Under the pieces are notes generated by a model. That model worked only from the letters and a program-made list of their open reading frames with translations. It searched no databases and was not told the origin of the DNA. The position numbers and the translations under genes are program-made. 64,000 bases of DNA from UBA11090 sp035560555 (GTDB lineage: Bacteria; Spirochaetota; Spirochaetia; Treponematales; Rectinemataceae). The stretch covers positions 62,001-126,000 of the forward strand of contig DATMZF010000024.1 in assembly GCA_035560555.1 (NCBI GenBank), written 5' to 3'. Positions 43,994-52,575 of this stretch are shown here, piece by piece (the stretch's first letter is position 1; the number at the start of each line of letters is the position of its first letter).

Positions 43994-44646
43994 GCGCCGC
44001 CCCGTTTCCCGCTGTCGAAACCGGCCAGACCATGATGGTACGCGTAGCTCAGGAGTTGCGCGTTGTTCTCCAAGCTCATCTTTTCGAGGAGGCGGCTCCG
44101 GTACGTGCTCACGGTCTTCACGCTGAGGGACAGAACCTCGGCGATTTCGCTCACGCTCCTGCCGGCCGCCAGCAAGCTAAAAATCTGGTATTCCCTGTCC
44201 GATAGCCTTTTATGGGGCTCTTCGCTTCCCTTGGCGACGTCCTCGAGGAGCAGCTCGCTGACCTTGGGATTGAGGTAGCGATGCCCCGCCACGACGGTCT
44301 TCACCGCCTCCACGAGCTCACCGGGATCTATGGCCTTGTTGGCGCAGCCGGAGGCTCCCAGCCTGAAGGCGCGGAGCGCGTATTGCTCTTCCGGCAATAT
44401 CGTCAGTATGAGGATGTGGGTGCTGGGATCGATGTCCTTAAAGTCGCGGATGAGGTCGAGACCATCCCTGCCAGGCATGGAAAAATCGAGGATGACGAGA
44501 TCGTAATGCCTGCCGCGAGCGAGTTCCAGGGCGGCCAGGCCATCCTCGGCTTCGTCGAGGCGCGTGATGGGGAGATTCTCCTCCAGCAGCTGGCGCAATC
44601 CCGCGCGCACGAGAAAATGGTCGTCGGCGATCAGAATACTCAACAC
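43990..44646 (-). CDS. LuxR/NarL-family response regulator
   Basis: 218 residues. Receiver domain 1-120 with acidic pair DD at 8-9, phospho-acceptor Asp54 in VILDFSMPGRDG, Thr in ILTILPEE and the conserved region Lys in CANKAIDP. C-terminal LuxR helix-turn-helix about 145-210 (LSDREYQIFSLLAAGRSVSE, TVSTYRSRLLEKM). The ATG overlaps the 3' end of the kinase gene by 7 bases. Downstream dipeptide importer operon is the obvious candidate target (inference). Confidence 0.94.
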   Translation of the reverse strand: MLSILIADDHFLVRAGLRQLLEENLPITRLDEAEDGLAALELARGRHYDLVILDFSMPGRDGLDLIRDFKDIDPSTHILILTILPEEQYALRAFRLGASGCANKAIDPGELVEAVKTVVAGHRYLNPKVSELLLEDVAKGSEEPHKRLSDREYQIFSLLAAGRSVSEIAEVLSLSVKTVSTYRSRLLEKMSLENNAQLLSYAYHHGLAGFDSGKRGGA

Positions 44647-47600
44647 CTTCGTTTACCCCACTTCTTTTCCACTGTCTTCCTGGTTCTGGGCAGACGCGCG
44701 GCGACGGCGCAGCCATGGCCGGGCGCTCCCTCTATGGCTATCGCGCCTCCGAGCGCGGCGCAGCCTTCCCTCATTCCTATTATGCCGAAAGAATCCTGCG
44801 CGTCCACCTTTTCCGCGTCGATTCCCACGCCATTGTCCCTCACCTCGAGACTGAACCACTCCTCGCCGGCCGAAAAACATACCGATACGCTATTGGCGCG
44901 CGAGTGCCTGGCCACGTTGCTCAACATTTCCTGGAGCAATCGAAAGAAGGCCTTCGCGGCTTCGGGTGGCAGATCTTTCCAGCCTTCGTCTATCTCCAGA
45001 CTCGTCTTGATGCCGCTCATCCTTCCGAAACTTCTCACATACCAGCGTAGCGCGTCGGGAAAATCGAGGGTATCGGCGGTGAGAGGCCGCAGGCGGGTCG
45101 CCACTGCCTTTACCGAGGCCATGGCATCGAGAATGGCGCCCTGCATTTCCTTGATGACGGGCAGGCGTTCCTCGGCGCCCGCCTCGGCATGGGAAGCCAG
45201 CCAATAGGCTTTGAAATTGAGTACCATCAAGTGCTGCCCTATTTCATCATGAACGTCGCGGGCGGCTATGGTCCGTTCTTCCTCCCTCGCTTCCTCGATA
45301 TGCCGGGCGAATTTCACGAGGAGAGCGTTGCGAAGGTGCAGACTGCGGAGCCGCAGCGCTATCGCGGCCGCGAGGACCACCGCGGCTGAACCTAAAATGA
45401 GGGTGCGGAACCACCAGGTACCCCACCAGGGAGAACGCACGAGAATCGAGAGGGAGGCGCCGTAATCGTTCCAGACGCCGTTGCCGTTGGCCGCCCGCAC
45501 CCTGAGCATGTATCGCCCGGGCGCGAGCGGGGCGATGTAGCCGGTGTTCACGTTACCCATTGGCGTCCAGGCGGGCTGACGGCCTTCGAGGCGCATGGCA
45601 TATCGGTTTCGGCCGGGCGCCGCGTAATCGATGGCCGCGATGGAAAAGCCGAGGCCCATATTGTCATGATTCAGGGTGATCTCGGAACCATTCGGGGAGC
45701 GGGTGACGGAGGAACCCTCCCCGAACAATTCGATGTCGGAAATCACCACATCGGGAGTGGGCGCGTACCGGGCGATGCGCGTCGGATTGAAGCGCGTCAT
45801 TCCTTCCCCGCTGCCGACCCACAAGTCCCCATTTTCCGAGATCGCCACCGCTCCCGCTTCGAGCCCACCCCCGCTCAGTCCGTCTTCCTTGCCGAACAGA
45901 AACACATCGTTCCGCACAGGATCCAGGCTGAACAGTCCGACGGAGCTGAGAATCCACAGTGTCCCGGCCTTATCTTCCGCCATGGCATAGACGGTATCGG
46001 CGAAAAGCCCTATCGCCGCGCCCCGCCGCCGGACCGCGCCTGTATCAGGATCGAGCCCGACGAGCCCGCCGCCGCCAGTCCCCACCCAGAGCGTCCCATG
46101 CGAATCTTCGAGGATACTCTCAATCCTCAAGTCACCGATTCCCCCGCTCTGTCGCTCCTCCTGCCCCACGGAACGGAAGCGCGAAGCCCCGGGGTCGAGG
46201 ACGAAGAGACCCGCGTCGGCTGAGCCGGCCCAGACCCTCCCCATCGAATCACGCGCCAGGCAGTTGATGATGGAAGCGGGAAGCAGCCTGGATGATTCTT
46301 CGCCCCCACCCCAGTGAAGCGCTCTTCCGCTTGCCGGATCCAGAAGGTCGAGGCCACCCGCACCCGTTCCAACCCAGAGCCTTCCATCACCGGTCTCGAG
46401 AAGACAGGCGATGGAAGAAGAAGCCAGACTCTCAGTCCGCCCCTCACTATAAGCGTATCGTTCAACGGATCCATCAGGGAAGCGGCGAAGGAGTCCGGAA
46501 TCCGAGCTGCCAAGCCACAGGGAACCATCGCTGGCGGCAAGCGCCGTCCGCACTTTCCCAAAGTCGAAATCCGGTGTCCTTGACTTCATCGCGGTGAAGG
46601 AAGCGGAAGCCGGATCGAAGGAAAGTAGCCCCGCGCCTTGCGCCGCCAAAATCATGCCGCCCGGAGGAAATTCGGCGATGGCATGAATCGGTCCCAAGGC
46701 TCTGCCGCTCCGATCGCTGGAAAAACGCGAAAATGCCATCGAGCGGAAATCGCCGGTGAGAAGGCCGCCCTGTCCCAGCCCCGCCCACATCAGGCCCCTG
46801 CGGTCGCGCATCAAAACGCGCACTTCAGCCCCATCGTCAAAGGGAGCGATCGAGGTCTCCATGCTGGAGGGATCCAGTATTCCCACCCCGCCCTCGCGAA
46901 ATCCCGCCCAAATCTGACCCTTTATATCCTCCGCCAAGGTGAATACGGCGGGGAGTCGCCCCTTGGCCCCTCCTTCCCTTCTTCCGTGTCGGAAAGGCCC
47001 CTCACCGAATAGATCGATGCCCCCATCCGAAAAGCCTATCCAAATAAATCCCAGCGAATCTTCGATGATAGCGCTCACGCTGTCCGATGCAATGCTGCCG
47101 GTCTCATTGCCATCATGCCTGAAACTGGCTTCAGGTCTCCCCTCAAGATCGAAGGAATACAGGCCGGCGCCGGCGGTCCCGACCCAGATCCTATCCTTCG
47201 AGTCGACGAGCATCGACGTGACCGGTTCCCTATTCTCCCCAGGGTGAACGAAGGGCCTGGATACCCCGCCCTCAGGGTCGATGAGTCTGACCGTCCCGTC
47301 GACGCTCCCAGCGAAGACTCGCCCCGAAGCATCCATCGCGAGCGAGGAAATCCTCGAAGCCATTCCTTTTTCACGCTCATCCCCCGCCAGGCGGATTTTC
47401 TCGGACCGGCCCGAAAGAGCATCGTATCGCACCAGTCCGCCTCCGTCCGATCCTACCCAGAAATTGCCCTGTCTGTCCTCGAGCACGGCGCTTATCGAGG
47501 AAGAAGCGAGCGAGTTGGTCCCCTGATCGGGCTTGAAGACCTTGAAGCCATGCCCGTCGTAGCGGTAAAGCCCTCCCGCCGTCCCAATCCAGACAAGACC

Positions 47601-47813
47601 GAGCTTGTCCTGGATTATGCAGGATACCGCCCCGCCAGTGAATTCCTGGTCCCTTCCGATAGACCTCCAGGAAATCGAGTCAGGATCGAAGGCGAAGGCG
47701 AAGACGACGCCACGCCCCGCCAAGGCGATGCACAGAAAAGCCAAAAACGCCCTTCCGCCTCGTCCGCGCGGCCCACCGAGCGGCTTCGCGAATCCCGAAA
47801 CGCTTCGCTTCAT
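44640..47813 (-). CDS. Beta-propeller sensor histidine kinase (two-component propeller, HisKA_3)
   Basis: 1057 residues from ATG 47813; the longer frame to 48050 overlaps the next gene. A signal/anchor helix (about 20-40) precedes some 12-14 Reg_prop repeats with the form VWIGTAGGLYRYDG, WVGSDGGGLVRYD, LWVGTGGGGLVGLD, giving two periplasmic seven-bladed propellers. A Y_Y_Y domain (about 690-785) ends at a transmembrane helix near 793-812. The cytoplasmic kinase has the H-box ARDVHDEIGQHL with His855 and an HATPase with NVARHSRAN and DNGVGID, of NarX/DesK type. No receiver or AraC domain, so it is not one of the hybrid Bacteroides proteins. Coupled to the LuxR-type regulator. Confidence 0.93.
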   Translation of the reverse strand: MKRSVSGFAKPLGGPRGRGGRAFLAFLCIALAGRGVVFAFAFDPDSISWRSIGRDQEFTGGAVSCIIQDKLGLVWIGTAGGLYRYDGHGFKVFKPDQGTNSLASSSISAVLEDRQGNFWVGSDGGGLVRYDALSGRSEKIRLAGDEREKGMASRISSLAMDASGRVFAGSVDGTVRLIDPEGGVSRPFVHPGENREPVTSMLVDSKDRIWVGTAGAGLYSFDLEGRPEASFRHDGNETGSIASDSVSAIIEDSLGFIWIGFSDGGIDLFGEGPFRHGRREGGAKGRLPAVFTLAEDIKGQIWAGFREGGVGILDPSSMETSIAPFDDGAEVRVLMRDRRGLMWAGLGQGGLLTGDFRSMAFSRFSSDRSGRALGPIHAIAEFPPGGMILAAQGAGLLSFDPASASFTAMKSRTPDFDFGKVRTALAASDGSLWLGSSDSGLLRRFPDGSVERYAYSEGRTESLASSSIACLLETGDGRLWVGTGAGGLDLLDPASGRALHWGGGEESSRLLPASIINCLARDSMGRVWAGSADAGLFVLDPGASRFRSVGQEERQSGGIGDLRIESILEDSHGTLWVGTGGGGLVGLDPDTGAVRRRGAAIGLFADTVYAMAEDKAGTLWILSSVGLFSLDPVRNDVFLFGKEDGLSGGGLEAGAVAISENGDLWVGSGEGMTRFNPTRIARYAPTPDVVISDIELFGEGSSVTRSPNGSEITLNHDNMGLGFSIAAIDYAAPGRNRYAMRLEGRQPAWTPMGNVNTGYIAPLAPGRYMLRVRAANGNGVWNDYGASLSILVRSPWWGTWWFRTLILGSAAVVLAAAIALRLRSLHLRNALLVKFARHIEEAREEERTIAARDVHDEIGQHLMVLNFKAYWLASHAEAGAEERLPVIKEMQGAILDAMASVKAVATRLRPLTADTLDFPDALRWYVRSFGRMSGIKTSLEIDEGWKDLPPEAAKAFFRLLQEMLSNVARHSRANSVSVCFSAGEEWFSLEVRDNGVGIDAEKVDAQDSFGIIGMREGCAALGGAIAIEGAPGHGCAVAARLPRTRKTVEKKWGKRRC

Positions 47814-47820
47814 GGGAGCC

Positions 47821-48516
47821 TTACCCGATACCGGCGGCGCCGGCGAAGAATTCACAGGTTCCGATACCGCGCACCGAACTCTTCCTGTTGTACCAATCGT
47901 GCTCAACGAGGCAAGCGGAATGGACGGTCTGAGCCCCAAAGTCGCTCCCCTCCCAGGCTTCTGCCAGCTCGAGAAATCGCCGCGCCGAACGGAATTTCTC
48001 CGTGAAACGCATGAACGTGCAGTGAGCCGATCGCGATCGGTATCGCTCATCGTTCATTATGCCCGCTCTCGTCATGGCTTCACGTATACGTTGACGAATA
48101 TCGACCAACGCGTCGTCGTCGTAGCCGCCGATCAGCCCCGCCTCCGCGCTGAAAACGACTCCCCTGAAACGAAGCTCGAAATTCCCGACGGCCGAACAGG
48201 CCTCCCTCGCCATTTCGAGAAAATCTGACTCGCGGGTTGGATCAGAAACAAAGTCTTCCCTCGCGCTGACGAAATCGAATACCGTCGTGTGCAGATCGCG
48301 GAGAGGATAATAATAATGGCCCGGTTCGATACGTGCCAACGCTCCGACCAGTCTTCCATACGCGCCCGCGTCCAGCCTTGCGGAAATGATGAGGCTGAGC
48401 CCCAGCCTCGAATCGCGGAGAGGATCCATGACGAGTCCGTCAAGGCGAGGCTCGTTCGCCGCGAGACGAGCGCGGTTTCTTTCGCCGATCTCGCGGTAGA
48501 GGGCTTCCGAACTCAA
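47821..48516 (-). CDS. 2H phosphoesterase superfamily protein (LigT/2'-5' RNA ligase-like)
   Basis: 231 residues. The two defining HxTx motifs are present: HTTV at 76-79 and HCTF at 165-168, which in this superfamily form the catalytic pair of histidines in cyclic phosphodiesterases and 2'-5' RNA ligases. The start is a TTG (48516) in a TTGA overlap with the racemase stop, 7 bases after GGGAG; the open frame upstream belongs to the racemase shadow. The long spacing between motifs and large size are unlike LigT itself, so the substrate is open. Confidence 0.75.
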   Translation of the reverse strand: MSSEALYREIGERNRARLAANEPRLDGLVMDPLRDSRLGLSLIISARLDAGAYGRLVGALARIEPGHYYYPLRDLHTTVFDFVSAREDFVSDPTRESDFLEMAREACSAVGNFELRFRGVVFSAEAGLIGGYDDDALVDIRQRIREAMTRAGIMNDERYRSRSAHCTFMRFTEKFRSARRFLELAEAWEGSDFGAQTVHSACLVEHDWYNRKSSVRGIGTCEFFAGAAGIG

Positions 48517-49280
48517 TCGCTCTCTCCCATGCAGGAATCCGCCGCCGCGCTTCTGGATTCCTCCATCCCGCCGCGCCCCTCCGTCTTCCCCGCCACCAGC
48601 CGCTCGACGATGGCGTTTATATGGATGCGCGTCGTATCCAGTACCGCCACGCCGAAATCTCCCGCCCCGAGCATGAGGGGAAGCTCCGTGCAGCCGAGTA
48701 CGATGCCATCGGCGCCACTCTCGCGGATGAGCCTTTCGCAAAGCGCCACAAGCTCTCTTTTCTTCTCAGGCCTCACGATTCCTTCCTCGAGTTCAGGGAA
48801 AATGATCCCGTGCACCAGTATCCGCCCTTCCTCGCTGGGCACGAAGGAGCTGATGCCTCGCTCCACGAAAGCGTCCTGGTAAAAATGCTTCGACATCGTG
48901 GAAGCGGTGCCTATCAACAGCAGATTCTTCAGACCTAGAAAGGCCGCCCGCGCGCGTGTCGCTTCCACGATGCTTATGAGCGGAATCACCGAACGCTCCC
49001 TGACTCTGTCGAAAACAAAATGCGGCGTATTCGACGCGATGACCGCGAAATCGGCGCCCGCGCGCGAGAGCCGATCGATCGAGGCAAGCAGGAAATCGAT
49101 CAGGCCAGCGGAATCGCCGCCGTCGATAAAGGAGAGCATCTCGGTCATATTCACGCTGTCGATGACAATTTTCGGATAATCGCGCGCGCCGGTCGCCATC
49201 CTGTAACCAGCGATGATTTCCCTGTAGTAATCGAGCGTCGAAGCGGGCCCAATGCCTCCCACGATGCCAACTTTCTGCAT
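48513..49280 (-). CDS. Aspartate/glutamate racemase family protein
   Basis: 255 residues. N-terminus MQKVGIVGGIGPASTLDYY is the Asp/Glu racemase opening. The second catalytic cysteine is present (Cys197 in LGCTELPL), but the first motif reads ASNTPH, with Ser83 where most members have Cys (CNT). E. coli YgeA, from memory, also departs from Cys at position 83 while keeping Cys197 and is active on L-aspartate and L-glutamate, so this could be a one-cysteine racemase. A C-terminal tail of about 20 residues (KTEGRGGMEESRSAAADSC) is extra. Sits between an EamA exporter and the two-component genes. Confidence 0.87.
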   Translation of the reverse strand: MQKVGIVGGIGPASTLDYYREIIAGYRMATGARDYPKIVIDSVNMTEMLSFIDGGDSAGLIDFLLASIDRLSRAGADFAVIASNTPHFVFDRVRERSVIPLISIVEATRARAAFLGLKNLLLIGTASTMSKHFYQDAFVERGISSFVPSEEGRILVHGIIFPELEEGIVRPEKKRELVALCERLIRESGADGIVLGCTELPLMLGAGDFGVAVLDTTRIHINAIVERLVAGKTEGRGGMEESRSAAADSCMGESD

Positions 49281-49356
49281 TTCATGCTCCTTTGCCGCGG
49301 CGGCGCGCTCCGGCTCCCCGCCTCATATGCGTACGCTTTCGGCGCCGCCGCTCTCT

Positions 49357-50253
49357 TCACGTCGCGCGCAAGCGCTGCGCGAGCAGGCTCCCGGCCACTA
49401 TCAGCGCCATGCCGATCGCCTGATTCATCGTCATTCGCTCGCCGAGGAACAGAATTCCCATGAGGAGTCCGCAGGGAACTTCGCAGTAGGAGAGCGCGCT
49501 GTACTGAAAGAGCGGCAACCGCTTCATGCCCACGAAGAAAAGCCCGAAGCCAACCAGGCCCACCAGGACGCCGTACACGACCCCCAGTCCCAAATGGCTC
49601 AGTGGCGCGCGGGGAATTTCCGCGATCAGAAAGGGAAGATAGATAAACGCGCCCACAGCGTTCTGGAAATACAGGGTATCGGCCTCGCTTATCACGCTGA
49701 GCGCCTGCTTGAAGATTATTGCGGTGACGGCGAAAATGAGCGCCGAGGCGATCATGCAGAGGCTGCCCACGAGGTCGGTCCCGACCAGGGAAAAATCCTT
49801 GTGGAGATTCATCACCACCACGCCGCCCATGGCGAGAAGAAGGATCCCCAGCTTGGCCGCGCCGAGGGGTCGTCTGAGCCTCACACTATCGATGACGAGA
49901 GCGAACACCGGCCAAAGATAGAGGAGAACTACGGCGTTTCCAATGGCGGTAAGTTTATAGGCGAACATGAAGAGCAGCATCCTTCCGGCGTTCAGGGCGC
50001 TCGCGAGGAATAGCCTCCTCCGCATCCCCGGTTTTCCCAGGAGAAGGCCGTGCCTGGCCACCGCGGGAAGCACAAGAAGGAAAGGAACCGTCATGCGCAG
50101 GGAACTCATGGCCAGGCTTGAAAAGGCCAAGCCCTTTATGTAGAGGCCGCTTGAGCCTCCCAGCAGCGCCCCTGTCAACACGGCCAAGATCGGCAGCGCG
50201 CGGGCGGCGGCCGTTCCCTTTACGTTCGGGGCGTTCGAAGCATTCGAAGACAT
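49357..50253 (-). CDS. EamA/DMT-family transporter
   Basis: 298 residues from ATG with AAGGAG 6-7 bases ahead; frame open upstream but without family features. Ten hydrophobic helices in two five-helix EamA repeats (LTGALLGGSSGLYIKGLAF and CMIASALIFAVTAIIFKQAL mark the starts). Such exporters handle amino acids, nucleosides or drugs. The downstream racemase (76-base gap) hints at amino-acid export. Confidence 0.86.
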   Translation of the reverse strand: MSSNASNAPNVKGTAAARALPILAVLTGALLGGSSGLYIKGLAFSSLAMSSLRMTVPFLLVLPAVARHGLLLGKPGMRRRLFLASALNAGRMLLFMFAYKLTAIGNAVVLLYLWPVFALVIDSVRLRRPLGAAKLGILLLAMGGVVVMNLHKDFSLVGTDLVGSLCMIASALIFAVTAIIFKQALSVISEADTLYFQNAVGAFIYLPFLIAEIPRAPLSHLGLGVVYGVLVGLVGFGLFFVGMKRLPLFQYSALSYCEVPCGLLMGILFLGERMTMNQAIGMALIVAGSLLAQRLRAT

Positions 50254-50322
50254 CAAAACTCCTTTTCCAGAAGGAAAAAAGGACTGTACCGGCGCCGATT
50301 TTTCCCCGGGCATCCATGAACC

Positions 50323-50350
50323 CCTGAACCCATGTATCCATGGATTCAGG
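50323..50350. promoter_or_regulatory. Inverted repeat in the divergent region between EamA and Ada-like genes
   Basis: CCTGAACCCATG-tatc-CATGGATTCAGG (50323-50334 with 50339-50350), 11 of 12 positions paired. A related half-word, CCATGAACC, lies just to the left. It is placed between two divergent genes, one of which encodes a DNA-binding methyltransferase, so an operator is possible. Confidence 0.4.
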
Positions 50351-50460
50351 TCGAATCCTATTCCCATAATGCGCTCACCGCAAGAATCGGGTGGAAAAAA
50401 TTCACGTTCCCTCGTATTGTTCTTCGTGGAGCTTCTGAAGCTCCACGCGAGGTTGAAGCC

Positions 50461-51348
50461 ATGGATGAAAACAGCTCGGATTACGCGCGCGTCGAGGCGG
50501 CTATCCGCTTTATCGAAAAGAACGCCGTCGGACAACCTTCCCTGGATGAAGTCGCCTGCCACATTGGCCTAAGCCCCTTCCATTTCCAGAGGCTCTTTAC
50601 GCGATGGGCGGGCGTAAGCCCCAAACGCTTCCTGCAATACCTCACGGTGGAAAGCGCTAAAAAGCTCCTGGACGAATCTGCCACCATCCTGGACGCGACC
50701 TTCGAAGTGGGCTTGAGCAGTCCTTCCCGCCTCCATGATCTCTTCGTCAACGCCGAGGCGGTCACGCCCGGCGAATTCAAAAGCGCCGGGGAAGGCATGG
50801 AGATCCGCTGGGCCATACAGGCCAGTCTCTTCGGTGACTGCCTCGTCGCGACGAGCCCCCGCGGAGTCTGCGCCCTCGAATTCCTCGATGCCGCCAGTTC
50901 CGGGCTTGGGAGCGCGGAAACCGACCGGCGGGAAGCCGATCCCCGCCTTGTCGCTCTCGCCGCTCTCCAGCGGCGTTGGCGCGGCGCCGTTTTAATCGAG
51001 GATCCCGCCACAGGCCGACGAGCCTTGGACCACCTGTTTTCGGCCGCGGGACATCGCGACGCCGATGTCCTGCGGCTTCACCTCAAGGGCAGCAATTTCC
51101 AGCTCAAAGTGTGGCGCGCCCTCCTGGCCATCCCCGAAGGTCGTCTCGTCTCCTACGGCAAGCTCGCCGAGATGATCGGCTCGCCGGGCTCGGCCCGCGC
51201 CGTGGGGACAGCTCTCGGCCAGAATCCCATAGGCCTCATCATTCCCTGTCACCGGGTCCTGCGATCCTCGGGGGAAATCGGCGGCTATAAATGGGGCATC
51301 GAGCGCAAGAAAGCCCTCATCGCCTACGAAGCCTCAACCCGCTTATAG
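50461..51348 (+). CDS. Ada-like AraC-domain/methylated-DNA--protein-cysteine methyltransferase
   Basis: 295 residues from ATG with GAGG 8 bases ahead. An AraC-type helix-turn-helix (about 10-110: IGLSPFHFQRLFTRWAGVSP) is fused to an O6-alkylguanine-DNA alkyltransferase domain, whose active site is Cys263 in IPCHRVLRSSG. The N-terminal zinc domain of E. coli Ada, with the phosphotriester cysteine, is missing, as in the shorter Ada-like class. It repairs O6-methylguanine in a suicide reaction and may regulate itself or the divergent EamA gene. Confidence 0.93.
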   Translation: MDENSSDYARVEAAIRFIEKNAVGQPSLDEVACHIGLSPFHFQRLFTRWAGVSPKRFLQYLTVESAKKLLDESATILDATFEVGLSSPSRLHDLFVNAEAVTPGEFKSAGEGMEIRWAIQASLFGDCLVATSPRGVCALEFLDAASSGLGSAETDRREADPRLVALAALQRRWRGAVLIEDPATGRRALDHLFSAAGHRDADVLRLHLKGSNFQLKVWRALLAIPEGRLVSYGKLAEMIGSPGSARAVGTALGQNPIGLIIPCHRVLRSSGEIGGYKWGIERKKALIAYEASTRL

Positions 51349-51398
51349 CCCTTCGGCTCCCACGAGGCCTAGAAACCTCCATTGGGCGATATGGTCTT

Positions 51399-52151
51399 TC
51401 AGCAGCCCGCCACGATCAAAAACCTGTGCCGGATAAAATCGATGTAGCCCTCTTCCTCGATGACGCCCGCGACGCGCAGTATCTCGTCGCGGTACTTCTC
51501 CAGGCTGAAGTCGGGAACCATCCACGGCACGCACTTCAAATAATAGACGAGGGCGCCCACGTCGAAAAAGCGCGACACGCCCACGCATTCCTTGCGTCGA
51601 ATGATGGAGAAGCCGGCGCGCTCCAGCCTCGCCATCGCCGAACCGAGGCTCCACGACGCGTACTCGCTCGGCGGCGCGCCCATCCACAGCAGAAGATCGG
51701 CATCGTTGAGCCCTCCCACCTGTTGGGTGATGAAGTAGCCGCCCGGGACGAGAACGCGCTCCACCTCGGTCTCTCTGTATGATTCATGTCGGTCGATGAC
51801 TACATCGAAGAAACCGTCAATGAAAGGTATCTTATCCTCCTCGATAGACCTCACTTCTATCCCTCGGTGGGCGAGACGCGCGCGGGCGATCGGCAGATTG
51901 AGCGCATAGCCCTCAGTGGCAAAAGTCTTCGCCGGCAGACAGTCCAGACTGTCCAGGAATTCCCCTCCTCCAGTGCCCAAGTCCAACAGCGTCGAGGCGC
52001 TCTTCAGGTAGGGAGCTATCTCGTTCCGATAATTCCAGGTCAGGGGAGTCGATACATTCCGCTCGCTCTCCTCGATATGCGAGAAGTCCCAGCCAGAAAA
52101 GTCAACCTTGTACTCCTTCTCGAGCGATTCAAAAAGTTCGGTTTCGTTCAC
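51399..52151 (-). CDS. Class I SAM-dependent methyltransferase
   Basis: 250 residues, GTG start with GGGAGG 8 bases ahead. Motif I TLLDLGTGGGEFL (about 54-66), acidic motif II in TFATEGYALNL, motif IV FFDVVIDRHESY and post-motif LVPGGYFITQQVGG. C-terminal cap region rich in aromatic residues. The combination WDFSHIEESER at the N-terminus is seen in small predicted rRNA/small-molecule methyltransferases. Substrate unknown; convergent with the Ada-like gene. Confidence 0.86.
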   Translation of the reverse strand: MNETELFESLEKEYKVDFSGWDFSHIEESERNVSTPLTWNYRNEIAPYLKSASTLLDLGTGGGEFLDSLDCLPAKTFATEGYALNLPIARARLAHRGIEVRSIEEDKIPFIDGFFDVVIDRHESYRETEVERVLVPGGYFITQQVGGLNDADLLLWMGAPPSEYASWSLGSAMARLERAGFSIIRRKECVGVSRFFDVGALVYYLKCVPWMVPDFSLEKYRDEILRVAGVIEEEGYIDFIRHRFLIVAGC

Positions 52152-52306
52152 GTCGCTTACCTCCCTTCGACCAGCCTCGCGGCCCGAAGATCGAAAAAAA
52201 ACCCAAAGCGCCGCCGCCAGAGGGGCTCACCGATAATGAAAAATCCCGTATTGCCCTTCACCCATAGTATAAGCTCCCGCTACGGCCCCATCCATTCAAA
52301 GAATGG

Positions 52307-52390
52307 TCAAAATATCCTTGAGGCTGGAAATCGCAACAGGTCGGCGACAGCTATGCCGGCATTCATGAAGACAATTTCGTACTTGTTCAC
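52307..52390 (-). CDS. Possible 27-residue small ORF or leader peptide
   Basis: GTG start 5 bases after GGGGGAG; the product begins MNKYEIVFMNAGIAVADLL and ends FPASRIF. A fair promoter lies about 25 bases upstream and a 6-bp hairpin touches its stop codon. It precedes the methyltransferase gene by about 155 bases on the same strand. No family recognised; may be chance or the remnant of a lost gene. Confidence 0.2.
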   Translation of the reverse strand: MNKYEIVFMNAGIAVADLLRFPASRIF

Positions 52391-52487
52391 AACGACTCCC
52401 CCGCCAGGGCCACATTCTACGCGATAAGATCCTTGGCGCAAGCCCCGCCTATAGGTGTTGTTTCAGGACCGCATCGATCGTTTTTAT

Positions 52488-52516
52488 TTGACTTACAAAT
52501 TGGAGCGTTCTAGTAT
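52488..52516 (+). promoter_or_regulatory. Promoter of the M20 amidohydrolase gene
   Basis: TTGACT (52488-52493), 17-base spacer, TAGTAT (52511-52516), preceded by a T-rich stretch. Confidence 0.5.
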
Positions 52517-52575
52517 GGAATTCACGGTGGTCTGTATTGATCACGAAACATGCTTCTGGACGGGAGTGTTGGAGA

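Larger units (their letters stand above)
52152..52575. other. 424-base gene-free interval between methyltransferase and M20 genes
   Basis: Contains, on the minus strand, a possible promoter (TTGCGC at 52436-52441, 16-base spacer, TAGAAT at 52414-52419), a 27-codon frame with a ribosome site (52307-52390), a CCATTC-AAA-GAATGG hairpin directly next to its stop (52292-52306), TATACT at 52264-52269 and an A8 run at 52194-52201. On the plus strand it holds the M20 promoter. No larger coding frame is credible. Confidence 0.4.
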
